21,486 nucleotides of DNA from Actinomycetota bacterium (GTDB lineage: Bacteria > Actinomycetota > Thermoleophilia > Gaiellales > Gaiellaceae), in contig VAXD01000042.1 of NCBI GenBank assembly GCA_005884155.1, positions 2,867 through 24,352 of the forward strand, written 5' to 3'. The position numbers and the translations under genes are program-made. The notes beneath the pieces are model-generated. The model saw nothing but the letters and a program-made list of their open reading frames with translations, was not told the DNA's origin and did not search any database. Below, piece after piece: positions 12,551-20,170 of the stretch. Position 1 is the stretch's first letter, and each line of letters starts with the position of its first letter.

Positions 12551-13492
12551 CTACTCGGCGCGCAGGTAGAGCTGAAGCGCCGGAGCGACAGTTCGCAGCT
12601 CGCGCAGGGCGCGCGATTCGAGCTGGCGCACGCGCTCGCGGGTGATGCCAAGGTCGGACCCGACCTCCTCGAGCGTCTGCGACGGCTCACCGTCGAGCCC
12701 GAAGCGCCGGCAGAGCACGTGCCGCATCCTCGGCGACAGCCGCCCGAGCGCCGTGAAGAGCTCTGCCGAGCGCAGGTTCACCGCGGTCGCGTCGTCCGGC
12801 CGGTCGGAATGCGTGTCCTCGATCAGGTCGCCATAGAGGCTCTCACCGTCGCCGACCGGCGTCTCGAGGCTGACCGGGTCCTCGACGAGCTCGAGCAGCG
12901 CACGCACGCGCTCGGGCGGGAAGCCGCTCTCCTTGGCGATCTCCGGCAGCGTCGCCTCGCGGTTGTGCTTCTGCGCGAGGACACGGCGAGCACGCATGAC
13001 CTTGCGCACCTGCTCGGCCACGTGGACGGGGAGCCGGATCGTGCGGCCCTGGTCGGCCAGGGCGCGGGTGATCGCCTGGCGGATCCACCAGGTCGCGTAG
13101 GTCGAAAGCTTGTAGCCGAGCTTGTAGTCGAACTTCTCGACCGCCCTGATCAGCCCGAGGTTGCCCTCCTGGATCAGGTCGAGCAGCGGGACGCCGGCCT
13201 TCGTGTAGTTACGTGTGATCGACATCACCAGGCGCAGGTTCGACTCGATCAGCTTGCGCTTGGCGGCCTCGTCGCCCTCGTCCTTCAAGCGGGCGAGCTC
13301 ACGCTCCTCGCCCGGAGTGAGCAGCCGTCCGTCGCCGATCTGGCGGACGTAGAGCTTGAGCGGGTCGGCAGTTTGCGGCTCGGGCCGTGCCTCCTTTTCC
13401 TCCTCGACGTCAACGTCGTCGGCGACGACCTCCAGCTTCGTCTCGGGAAGCTCGGGCTCGGGGAGCGCGTCAGGGAGCGGCCGCTGCGCCAT
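12551..13492 (-). CDS. RpoD-family sigma-70 factor (second copy)
   Basis: 313 residues from ATG (MAQRPLPDALPEPELPETK). A short acidic N-terminus lacks a recognisable region 1.1. It is followed by region 1.2 (LKLYVRQIGDGRLLTPGEER), region 2 (NLRLVMSITRNYTKAGVPLL, DLIQEGNLGLIRAVEKFDY, YKLSTYATWWIRQAITRALA), region 3 (TIRLPVHVAEQVRKVMRARR) and region 4 with LSPRMRHVLCRRFGLDG and TLEEVGSDLGITRERVRQLE. Similarity to the sigma factor at 10746 is strong in regions 2 and 4, but the linkers differ. The frame is open for 18 more codons upstream; the ATG is preferred because the extra residues are not sigma-like. The leader carries nested palindromes. It is probably an alternative primary-like (group 2) factor. 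Confidence 0.9.
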   Translation of the reverse strand: MAQRPLPDALPEPELPETKLEVVADDVDVEEEKEARPEPQTADPLKLYVRQIGDGRLLTPGEERELARLKDEGDEAAKRKLIESNLRLVMSITRNYTKAGVPLLDLIQEGNLGLIRAVEKFDYKLGYKLSTYATWWIRQAITRALADQGRTIRLPVHVAEQVRKVMRARRVLAQKHNREATLPEIAKESGFPPERVRALLELVEDPVSLETPVGDGESLYGDLIEDTHSDRPDDATAVNLRSAELFTALGRLSPRMRHVLCRRFGLDGEPSQTLEEVGSDLGITRERVRQLESRALRELRTVAPALQLYLRAE

Positions 13493-13510
13493 GTCCCGTC
13501 TATCGGCGCT

Positions 13511-13551
13511 CCCTCTCCCTCGCTTGAGGCATGCCTCCACCCGCAAGAGGG
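13511..13551. repeat. Nested palindromes in the leader of the second sigma gene
   Basis: GAGGCATGCCTC (13526-13537) is a perfect 12-bp palindrome and lies inside a wider pair CCCTCT (13511-13516) / AGAGGG (13546-13551). It starts 19 bp upstream of ATG 13492. It could be an operator or an RNA structure near the ribosome-binding region. In the rest of this 185-bp intergenic stretch I see only a weak minus-strand TTGACG-18-TAGCCA. Confidence 0.4.
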
Positions 13552-13677
13552 ATCAGGGATTCCGACGCCGAACCGAGACAAGGTGATGGCTAACTCTCGG
13601 CCGAAGCGCTCGTCAAACTCTTTGGCGGTCGCGTTTATGGGCCGCCGGACTCGTGGAAGGGGTCTTGTAGCGACAGC

Positions 13678-14466
13678 ATGTGCGGCATAGCGGGATACAG
13701 CCTCAGCGCCTCCAGCACGGTGGAGAGAACGCTCGCTGCCCAGGCGCTCCTAGCCGGGATCGCCGAACGTGGCGCGGACGCCGTCGGCTACGCCTTTTCG
13801 GGGCCTGGTTTGCATGTTCAGATCCACAAGCAGCGCTCCGGAGCGAGCGAGCTGCTCGAGGAGATTCTCCTACCACTGAACGCGACGGAGACCCTCCTTC
13901 ATGTCCGTGACTACACGAAGGGTCACCCTCGGATCGAGGCGAACAACCACCCGATCCGCCACGGCGCCGTCGTCGGCGTCCACAACGGGGTTATCTTCAA
14001 CGACGACGAGCTGATGCTCGAGCACGGCTTCGAGCGCGCCGAGCCGGAGATGACCGTCGACTCCGAGGCGATCTTCGCCATCGCGGAGGCCTCCGACGCG
14101 TCTCCGGAGGCGCTGGAGCAGCTTCGCGGCTCGATGGCCACAGCATGGCTCGACGATCGCCGTCCGGGCACGGTCTTCCTCGCCCGCGGCGTCGGGCGGC
14201 CGCTCTGGACCGGCGAGGGCCGCGAGGAGTTCTTCTTCGCCTCGACGAAGGCCGCGCTCGAAGTGGTCGAGCGCTACCTCGGGGTCAAGCTGCGCAAGCG
14301 CGAGATCTCCGAAGGGACGCTCGTGCGGGTCTCGGCCGGCAGCGAGATCGGGCGCGACCGCTTCCGGCCCGACCGTAACTTCCAGGAGCGCCAGCTCCCC
14401 GCCGTGCGCGCCCCGCACGAGGGCCGTTCCTGTCTGCGCCAGCTCGCCTCGCTGGCCGCGCTCTAG
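13678..14466 (+). CDS. Stand-alone class II glutamine amidotransferase
   Basis: 262 residues of the N-terminal-nucleophile glutaminase fold, which hydrolyses glutamine and passes ammonia to a partner reaction. Cys2 (MCGIAGYSL) is exposed after Met removal; that requirement fixes the start. Arg77 in HVRDYTKGHP, NNHPI at 89-93, VGVHNGVIFN (about 99-108) and Asp128 (VDSEAIF) match the glutamine-binding elements. There is no synthetase, PRTase or isomerase domain: the protein ends after the glutaminase fold with a basic tail. It therefore resembles GlxB- or YafJ-type single-domain members, and the acceptor is unknown. There is no strong Shine-Dalgarno sequence. It converges on the HNH_repeat gene with an 11-bp gap. 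Confidence 0.84.
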   Translation: MCGIAGYSLSASSTVERTLAAQALLAGIAERGADAVGYAFSGPGLHVQIHKQRSGASELLEEILLPLNATETLLHVRDYTKGHPRIEANNHPIRHGAVVGVHNGVIFNDDELMLEHGFERAEPEMTVDSEAIFAIAEASDASPEALEQLRGSMATAWLDDRRPGTVFLARGVGRPLWTGEGREEFFFASTKAALEVVERYLGVKLRKREISEGTLVRVSAGSEIGRDRFRPDRNFQERQLPAVRAPHEGRSCLRQLASLAAL

Positions 14467-14477
14467 TTTTCTGCGGT

Positions 14478-15161
14478 CTAGACCACGCGGCCGTCAGGCG
14501 CGACCCTCGCACCCGAGCCCACCAGGCGCTCGCGGATCAAGAACTGGAACGTCGACCACGCGCCGCGGCGGCCTTCGAACATGCGATAGATCTGCCACTC
14601 GGTCAGCAGCGATTCGTCCGCACGGCGCGCGTCGGACCAGTCCGCGAACTTCGGCAGCCGCTTCAGCTTGTGCGCGAGCGCTACGCCTTGCTCGAGCGCG
14701 CGCTCAAGCTTCTCCTCCCCCACCGGGACGTCGAAGCCGGCTTCCCGCAGCGCGTTCGCGAGCGAGCCAAACGTGTGCCAGTACAGCGACTTGGAGGGCA
14801 TGCGGCCGCGATGCTCCTCGATGTCACGTGCCGTCGGGACACGGCCGAGCTCCTCACCCAGGCCCTTTAGCAGCTCGAGCAGCTCCTCGCGCGTCGCGAA
14901 CCGGCGTGGGACGAGCCCGGCCGTCCGTTTTGCCTCGTTCCAGCTGCCGAAGTGCTCGATGACCGTTTGCGGATGAACGGTGGTTTCGGGGTCCGCCGCG
15001 AACTCGCGCATCGTCGGCGAGCGCCCGAGCCGCTTCGCGGACGCAGATAGCTCCTCGAGGATCTGCTCGTCCGTGTAGCGCTTGCGGATGCCGGCCTGGA
15101 AGGCCGCGAGGGCATTCCTGTCGATTCCCGCGAGCGCGCGGTACTGGGGCTTGCGCGCCAT
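14478..15161 (-). CDS. Protein with three HNH_repeat-type DNA-binding modules
   Basis: 227 residues built from three related helical units of about 55-60 residues. Unit 1 (about 29-83) has YTDEQILEELSASAKRLGRS and ends FGSWNEAKRTAGL. Unit 2 (about 88-143) has REELLELLKGLGEELGRVPT and ends FGSLANALREAGF. Unit 3 (about 149-210) is more divergent. This is the pattern of homing-endonuclease-associated repeats (HNH_repeat), which are predicted to bind DNA. No nuclease motif is present, so a transcription factor is more likely than a nuclease. ATG 15161 lies five bases or so after the predicted transcription start; an upstream ATG at 15200 would fall inside the -35 box and is unlikely. Confidence 0.78.
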   Translation of the reverse strand: MARKPQYRALAGIDRNALAAFQAGIRKRYTDEQILEELSASAKRLGRSPTMREFAADPETTVHPQTVIEHFGSWNEAKRTAGLVPRRFATREELLELLKGLGEELGRVPTARDIEEHRGRMPSKSLYWHTFGSLANALREAGFDVPVGEEKLERALEQGVALAHKLKRLPKFADWSDARRADESLLTEWQIYRMFEGRRGAWSTFQFLIRERLVGSGARVAPDGRVV

Positions 15162-15172
15162 GGGAACCAAGA

Positions 15173-15200
15173 ATGGTAGAGCATTTACGCCTGAATGCAA
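15173..15200 (-). promoter_or_regulatory. Promoter of the HNH_repeat gene
   Basis: On the minus strand TTGCAT (15200-15195), a 16-bp spacer and TACCAT (15178-15173) predict a start near 15166, giving a leader of only about five bases before ATG 15161. The -35 box lies within an inverted repeat. Confidence 0.55.
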
Positions 15201-15209
15201 GATTCAGGC
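15189..15209. promoter_or_regulatory. 8-bp inverted repeat over the -35 box (possible operator)
   Basis: GCCTGAAT (15189-15196) and ATTCAGGC (15202-15209) are perfect arms around GCAAG. No T-run follows on either strand, so it is unlikely to be an intrinsic terminator for the upstream gene. Its overlap with the -35 suggests repression, perhaps by the HNH_repeat protein itself. Confidence 0.5.
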
Positions 15210-15228
15210 TAGCGTCTAGGCCGTGGTG

Positions 15229-17955
15229 CTAAGCAGAGGCGAGCACGCGCTCGCGCGCGCCGCCCTCGTCGTCCAGGCCCTCGAGCGGCAGAATCCGCTC
15301 GAGCGCGGCCACGCAGCGTGGACAGAACTGGCTGCCGGCCGCGCGGCGGAGCTCGTCGAGCGCCTCCCCCGCCGGCCTGGCGGCGCGGTAGATGCGCGTG
15401 GTCAGCATCGAGTCGAGTGCGTCTGCGACGTGGATGATCCTGGCGCCGAGCGGGATCTCCTCGCCGTGGAGCCGGTCCGGGTACCCAGTGCCGTCGAAGC
15501 GCTCGTGGTGGTGGCGAATCGCGGGCACTGCGTCGTTGAGGAAGCCGAGGCGGTCGATGATGCGCGCGCCTTCCTCCGCGTGCCGCTGCATGAGGTCCCA
15601 CTCCTCCGGCGTCAGGCTCGCCGGCTTCAGCGGGATCGCCAGCTTGCCGATGTCGTGGAAGAGTGCAGCGTGCCCCAGCAGGTCGAGCTCGGCCTGCGAC
15701 AGGCCCAGCTCGCGGCCGATTGCCAGCGCGAGCTGCTGGACGCGGCGCGAGTGGCCTGCGGTGTAGGCATCGCGCGCGTCGACCGTGGCCGAGAGGCTCT
15801 CCATGGCCGCCGTCGAGCGCTCGCGGAGGAGCTTGTTCGCGTGCTCGAGCGAGACGTTCTGCGTCTGGATGGTCTCAGCCGCCTGACGGAGCTTCTGCGC
15901 GCTCCGCTGTGTGTGGCGGAGGTAGGCCTCCTGCGTCTTGCGCATGAGCAGCAGCGGGAGGGCGAAGACCGCGAGGGCCCACAGGCCTGCGGTGTCGTGG
16001 CCGACCCAGATGACGCCGCCGATGAAGCCGTAGACCAGGTAATGGGTGGCCAGCCAGGCGAAGCGCTCCTTGAAGACCGAGAGCCAGCGTTCGTGACCTT
16101 CCACCGCGACCACGAGGCTGATCAGGCTCATGTTCACGAAGTAGTACGTCGCACCCGCGGCCACGCCCGAAAGGACGTAGACGAGCCGGCCGAGGTCGCC
16201 GTGGAAGCCGGCGGTGAAGACGCCGGCCGCTGCGAGCGACGAGAGCGAAAGCGTGCCGATGTTGAACATCACGTAGTGGAACGGCGAGCGCCGGGCGCTC
16301 CACTCGACCGCCGCGATCGTGAGTGCAAGCGGGAGCGCGGCGCGGGGGCCGAAGAGCGCGGCGCCCGCGATCGAGCCGACGGCGCTGACCGAGATCGAGC
16401 CGTCGTCGACCTCCAGGGCGAGCGATTGACCGACACCGACGAGCGCGACGATCGCGGCCAAGCCGATCCAGTCGGTACTAGAGCCGAAGACAAACCCGAG
16501 TGCGCCTGCTGCCAGGCCCGCGGTGCTGACGATGCCCACCAGCACGGCCAGGCGCCGCGACAGCGAGAGGAAGCGCGGTCCCTGGAGGGCGTGCGGGCGC
16601 GGGTGGCGCCGCTCACGCTCCGGCATCGCCTCGACCGCAGACGGGAGCGGCGCGAGGTGGTCGCCGTCCTCCGGCACCGCGACGAGCCGGGTCTGGCGCT
16701 TGTCCGGCAGAAGGAGCGGCTCGGTGCTCGCGTCGAGCACGCGGTTGCGACCCTGCAGCTTGGCTCGGTAGACCGCGAGGTCGGCCTGGTGGATCAGCTC
16801 GTTGGCGTCGACGCCGTCGCGCGGATACGCCGCGACGCCTATCGACACCGTCGCCCGAATGGGCTCGCTCGAGGTCTCGACGTCGAACGAGCGGGCGGCG
16901 ACGGTGCGCCGGATTCGCTCGGCGATCTCGAACGCCTGGTCGGGCGGGGTTTCCGGGAGCAGGATCGCGAACTCCTCGCCGCCGAAGCGCGCCGGCACGT
17001 CGTAGTGGCGCAGCTGCGCGCGGAAGATCTCTGCGATTCCCTGGAGAACGGCGTCGCCCGCGAGGTGGCCGTACGTGTTGTTGATGTCGCGCAGGAGGTC
17101 GAGGTCGGCCATGACGAGCGAGAGCGGCCGCTCGAAGCGGGCGGCGCGCGTGAGCTCCTCGTTCAGGGCCGTCGCGAAGTGGCGTGCGTTGAAGAGGCCG
17201 GTCTTCGGGTCGACGCGCGCTTCCTCCTGGAGACGGGGTACAGAGAGCGAGCGGTGGATCAGGAGGAGCGGCGCGACGGCGAAGGCGATCAGCCAGGGGT
17301 TCCCGCGCCAGAACGCCGCAGTGGCGACGCCCAGCATGGCAAGCACCACGTCGGTCGAAAGGCTCGGGAACGAGAGCAGGCCGGATTCGCGCAGCGAGTG
17401 ACCGTTCGCGAGGTGCAGCATCGGTGCCATCAAGAGGTGGTTGACGGCCACCATCGAGGCCGCGGCGGCGAGGCCGGCAACCGCGTAGGACACGTCCTTG
17501 CCGAGGCCAAGGTGACCGACGACGGTGTGGAAGCTCCCCCACGCCGCCAGCATCGCGAGCGTCCAGTTGCAGATGTTGAAGATCTGGATGTACCAGGAGC
17601 TGCGCGACTTCAGCCACTCGGGGATGTGGTGGATCACTCCGATCAGCGCGACGAGCCCAGGCGGGAGCAGCATCGCGGCGGGGATCAAAAAGACGATCGT
17701 CGTGTGGTAGGACTGGTTCCGCGAGGGCATTCGGACGACGAAGAGCTGCGCGGTCGCCGCGATCAGCGCCAGGATCGTGAAGGTCGTCCAGCCCGGTGTG
17801 TGCGAGCCCAGTCGCGTGATCGCGGGTCCTGCCGCGAACGCCGTCGCCGCCCCCACCGCCAGCAGGTAGGCAACCGCTCGGGGCGCAAGCTTGGGTACCT
17901 CAGAGCCCCCGTTTCCGAGCAGCTCCTCTTCGAGCGGTGTGGGGAACGCGCTCAC
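15229..17955 (-). CDS. Membrane GGDEF + HD-GYP c-di-GMP synthase/phosphodiesterase
   Basis: 908 residues from GTG, with GGAGGG six bases upstream. Order: membrane module A (about 24-236), GGDEF domain (about 244-408), membrane module B (about 463-672), coiled linker (about 675-715), HD-GYP domain (about 715-895). The GGDEF active site is RFGGEEF (GGEEF 325-329), with an inhibitory site RHYD at 316-319, so cyclase activity with feedback is expected. HD-GYP has AGHSRRV, FHDIGK (His767, Asp768) and HHERFDGTGYP (about 816-826), so phosphodiesterase activity is expected. Both make or break c-di-GMP at the inner membrane. Modules A and B look related, as if two sensor-enzyme genes had fused. Which activity dominates is unknown. 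Confidence 0.9.
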   Translation of the reverse strand: MSAFPTPLEEELLGNGGSEVPKLAPRAVAYLLAVGAATAFAAGPAITRLGSHTPGWTTFTILALIAATAQLFVVRMPSRNQSYHTTIVFLIPAAMLLPPGLVALIGVIHHIPEWLKSRSSWYIQIFNICNWTLAMLAAWGSFHTVVGHLGLGKDVSYAVAGLAAAASMVAVNHLLMAPMLHLANGHSLRESGLLSFPSLSTDVVLAMLGVATAAFWRGNPWLIAFAVAPLLLIHRSLSVPRLQEEARVDPKTGLFNARHFATALNEELTRAARFERPLSLVMADLDLLRDINNTYGHLAGDAVLQGIAEIFRAQLRHYDVPARFGGEEFAILLPETPPDQAFEIAERIRRTVAARSFDVETSSEPIRATVSIGVAAYPRDGVDANELIHQADLAVYRAKLQGRNRVLDASTEPLLLPDKRQTRLVAVPEDGDHLAPLPSAVEAMPERERRHPRPHALQGPRFLSLSRRLAVLVGIVSTAGLAAGALGFVFGSSTDWIGLAAIVALVGVGQSLALEVDDGSISVSAVGSIAGAALFGPRAALPLALTIAAVEWSARRSPFHYVMFNIGTLSLSSLAAAGVFTAGFHGDLGRLVYVLSGVAAGATYYFVNMSLISLVVAVEGHERWLSVFKERFAWLATHYLVYGFIGGVIWVGHDTAGLWALAVFALPLLLMRKTQEAYLRHTQRSAQKLRQAAETIQTQNVSLEHANKLLRERSTAAMESLSATVDARDAYTAGHSRRVQQLALAIGRELGLSQAELDLLGHAALFHDIGKLAIPLKPASLTPEEWDLMQRHAEEGARIIDRLGFLNDAVPAIRHHHERFDGTGYPDRLHGEEIPLGARIIHVADALDSMLTTRIYRAARPAGEALDELRRAAGSQFCPRCVAALERILPLEGLDDEGGARERVLASA

Positions 17956-18017
17956 AAAACTCCCTCCGGAAAACCGCTCATGGTGAACCGAGACGCCGCA
18001 ACCAGCACCACACACGC

Positions 18018-18023
18018 AAGCTA
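18018..18023 (-). promoter_or_regulatory. Possible -10 element of the GGDEF/HD-GYP gene
   Basis: Minus-strand TAGCTT fits TAnnnT and would start an RNA about 55 nt upstream of GTG 17955. No good -35 is seen, so this is weak. Confidence 0.25.
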
Positions 18024-18078
18024 AGCCGCGTGGAGCCGGGTCACATCCCCCTTTTTCGGTACACCCTGCAAATCCCCC

Positions 18079-18113
18079 AAAAAGGTGAGGGGCCGGGAAA
18101 GTCCCGGCCCCTC
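18079..18113 (-). terminator. Intrinsic terminator of the S8 protease gene
   Basis: A perfect 12-bp stem (18087-18098 with 18102-18113) has a three-base loop and, on the minus strand, is followed by ACC and five T (18083-18079). It separates the protease transcript from the GGDEF/HD-GYP gene downstream. Confidence 0.9.
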
Positions 18114-18138
18114 GTCGGATTCAGATGCCCGGCGCCTC

Positions 18139-19983
18139 CTAGGGGGTGCCGGTCCCGTCCGTCGAGCTCGTGTCGCTCGAGATCGCGGCGCTGATGTCCG
18201 CCGGCAAGTCTCCCGGCGCAGGCGCGGTCTCTGGATCGGCCATGATCTCCGCCGCCTGTTCGGGCGTCAGGGCATAGCCGCCTCCATTGTTCTCGTCACC
18301 CTCGGCTGCGTCCTCGTAGGCGCTGTCCGTCCACGAGACCGCGTCCCAGGAGACCGCGTCCCAGGAGACCGCGTCCCACGAGACCTGGGCCCAGGAGACT
18401 GCGCTCCACGAGGCGTCAGCCCACGAGACGGCGTCCCAGGAGACCGCGTCCCACGAGACGCTGGCCTTGATCGCGTCAGTCCAGCTGACGGCGTCGAACA
18501 TCTTGCCGCCGGTCACCGGGTCGTTGACGAGGAACCGGCTGAGACCGAGGTTCGGGTTCGGCGCCGACTTCAGCACCGCCGCCTTGCTCATCTGGATCTC
18601 GCCGACGCCGACCGAGCCGACTGCTGCGCCGTCGACCGGCTTCGCGGAATCCATCAGCAGGCCCTTGATCTGGTCCGGGGTGTAGTTCGGGTTCCTGGCC
18701 AGGATCTGCGCCGCTGCGCCCGAGATCACCGGAGCAGCGAACGAGGTGCCCGAGAGCTGGATGTAGCCGGGCGCCGTGACGCTGGTCGGGCGCTCCGCCA
18801 CGAGGGTCGAGCTCGCCGGCACCGGGCCCACCATGTAGCGGCCGGGAGCCGCGATGTCGGGCTTCATGAACCCGTCCGGGGTCCGGCCCCAGGCCGACCA
18901 CGGCGCGCTCTGGTCGTCGTTCCGGTTCTTCGTGCCGCCGATATCGATCGCGCCGACGGTGATCACGAAGGGATCATTGCCTGGTGCGTACAGGACGCCG
19001 CTCGCCTTGTCGGCGAAGCCGTAGTTGCCGGCGGCCGCCACGACGGTGACGCCGCTGAACCAGAGCTGCTCGACCGCCTTGTCCAGCGGGTCGGTCGTGA
19101 AGCTGCTCGGCGTGGCCGAGTGCAGCGAGAGGTTCGCGACCTTGATGTTGTACTTGGCCTTGTTCGCCAGCACCCACTGACAGCCCGCGATCACGTCACT
19201 CGTCCGCGCCATGCCTTCGTCGTCCATGACGTCGACCGAGACGAGGTTCGCCTGCGGGGTTGCGCCGGTGTAGCCGTAGGCCCCGCCGGCCGCGATGCCG
19301 GCCACGAAGGTGCCGTGGCCACGGCCGTCACCGGCCGAGTTGTTCGGGAGCGTCGAGAGGTTGACGCTCGCGAGGACTCGGTTGCCGAAGTCGGCCCGAC
19401 CGGTCTGGATCCCCGAGTCGATCACCGCGATCGTCGGCGCGGTCGGACCGGCCACAGGGGCCGTGTTGCCGCTCCAGTTCGCGGAGACACCCGACTCGTA
19501 CGGCCAGAGCTGGCTCGACGAGTAGCCGCTCGTGTGCACGGCTGCATCGGGCGTGATCGTCAGTCCGGGGATGCCGGTGAGGTCATTGATCTTCTTAGCC
19601 GGCAGGACGATCGAGAAGCCGTTCACGAGGCCCAGGTTCTTGTTGGGCCCCAGCCCGGAGCGTGCAAGCAGTGACTTCACGGCGCCGAGGCTCGTGTCGA
19701 GCGTCGGGTCGGCCGTGATGATCACGGGCACCTTCGGGTTGCCGTTGCCGTCGGCCAGCTTCTTCAAGACCGGGGCGACGTACGTATCAGGAGCTTTGTA
19801 GCCGTGTCCGTTGCTGCTGGCTGCAAGCGGAACGCTGATCGCGAGCATCGCCACAAGTGCGGTGACGAAGCCGCGGCCACCCTTGCCCCAGAGCGCGTTG
19901 GAACGAGTCTCACCGCCGCGGTTGCCTGTGCCCCACAGCGCGCTCGACCGCTGTTCTCCTCGCTTACCGCTGGTCATCCGCAC
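18139..19983 (-). CDS. Secreted S8 (subtilisin-like) serine protease with ALWG and SW repeats
   Basis: 614 residues from GTG 19983 (AAGGAG eight bases upstream; ATG 19977 is an alternative). Basic N-terminal tail with two copies of RS(S/N)ALWG (residues 12-18, 27-33), then a hydrophobic export segment (about 38-56). An I9-type propeptide is likely at about 84-147. The catalytic domain has Asp189 (IAVIDSGI), His223 (GHGTFVAGIAAG), oxyanion Asn320 (AAAGN) and Ser413 (SGTSFAAP), so it should be active. A tail follows with about nine SW pentapeptides (497-551), an acidic Asn/Gly stretch and a low-complexity end with no second membrane helix. The tail may bind the cell surface or a ligand; this is inference. 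A strong terminator follows. Confidence 0.92.
   Translation of the reverse strand: MRMTSGKRGEQRSSALWGTGNRGGETRSNALWGKGGRGFVTALVAMLAISVPLAASSNGHGYKAPDTYVAPVLKKLADGNGNPKVPVIITADPTLDTSLGAVKSLLARSGLGPNKNLGLVNGFSIVLPAKKINDLTGIPGLTITPDAAVHTSGYSSSQLWPYESGVSANWSGNTAPVAGPTAPTIAVIDSGIQTGRADFGNRVLASVNLSTLPNNSAGDGRGHGTFVAGIAAGGAYGYTGATPQANLVSVDVMDDEGMARTSDVIAGCQWVLANKAKYNIKVANLSLHSATPSSFTTDPLDKAVEQLWFSGVTVVAAAGNYGFADKASGVLYAPGNDPFVITVGAIDIGGTKNRNDDQSAPWSAWGRTPDGFMKPDIAAPGRYMVGPVPASSTLVAERPTSVTAPGYIQLSGTSFAAPVISGAAAQILARNPNYTPDQIKGLLMDSAKPVDGAAVGSVGVGEIQMSKAAVLKSAPNPNLGLSRFLVNDPVTGGKMFDAVSWTDAIKASVSWDAVSWDAVSWADASWSAVSWAQVSWDAVSWDAVSWDAVSWTDSAYEDAAEGDENNGGGYALTPEQAAEIMADPETAPAPGDLPADISAAISSDTSSTDGTGTP
18331..18495 (-). 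repeat. 15-bp tandem repeats encoding SW pentapeptides
   Basis: Within the protease gene, units coding for DAVSW, ADASW, SAVSW, AQVSW and similar follow each other with a 15-bp period: eight in a row plus one SVSW, and one outlying DAVSW at 18481-18495. Neighbouring units are nearly identical in DNA, which allows copy number change by slippage. Confidence 0.9.
19870..19950 (-). repeat. Two-copy ALWG repeat in the protease N-terminus
   Basis: Residues 12-24 and 27-38 share the pattern RS(S/N)ALWG(T/K)G(N/G)RG, encoded by similar DNA about 45 bp apart. It lies before the export helix, so it is cytoplasmic or part of a long signal peptide. Confidence 0.75.
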
Positions 19984-20017
19984 CTTCCGTTCTCCTTTCC
20001 GCGCCCTCGCGCGGGCC

Positions 20018-20051
20018 GCATGTCATCTCCATCCGCAACGTCGGGACATGC
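20018..20051. repeat. Inverted repeat in the protease/murT intergenic region
   Basis: GCATGTC (20018-20024) and GACATGC (20045-20051) are seven-base arms 20 bp apart, two helical turns between centres being plausible for a dimer. It lies 35-68 bp upstream of the protease start. I see no clear promoter for the protease in this 187-bp region. Confidence 0.3.
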
Positions 20052-20158
20052 CCGCCGCCGCGAAAACCAGGCGGAACCTACGCGCCGCCGGCGGGTGCCT
20101 ACATCCCCCGGCAGGGGGAGAACGGGTCAAAGTTCACTCGAACGGGGGAGCAGGCCGG

Positions 20159-20164
20159 TAGCGT
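20159..20164 (+). promoter_or_regulatory. -10 element for leaderless murT start
   Basis: TAGCGT is followed by six bases (CCCGCC) and GTG 20171. No Shine-Dalgarno sequence is present, so a leaderless mRNA is likely; the spacing equals that before the pgsA-like and PHP genes. Confidence 0.45.
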
Positions 20165-20170
20165 CCCGCC

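Noticed and set aside
12551..13492. WhiG/FliA sigma partner for the RsiG-like protein
   Set aside because: Regions 1.2 to 4 are of RpoD type, with the long primary-sigma motifs, not the short flagellar-type sigma.
15223..18024. A 933-codon open frame on the plus strand
   Set aside because: It is antisense to the GGDEF/HD-GYP gene, rich in Arg, Asp and Glu without domains, and is a by-product of GC-rich codon use.
18331..18495. CRISPR array or non-coding satellite
   Set aside because: The 15-bp period has no spacers and encodes in-frame SW pentapeptides of the S8 protease.
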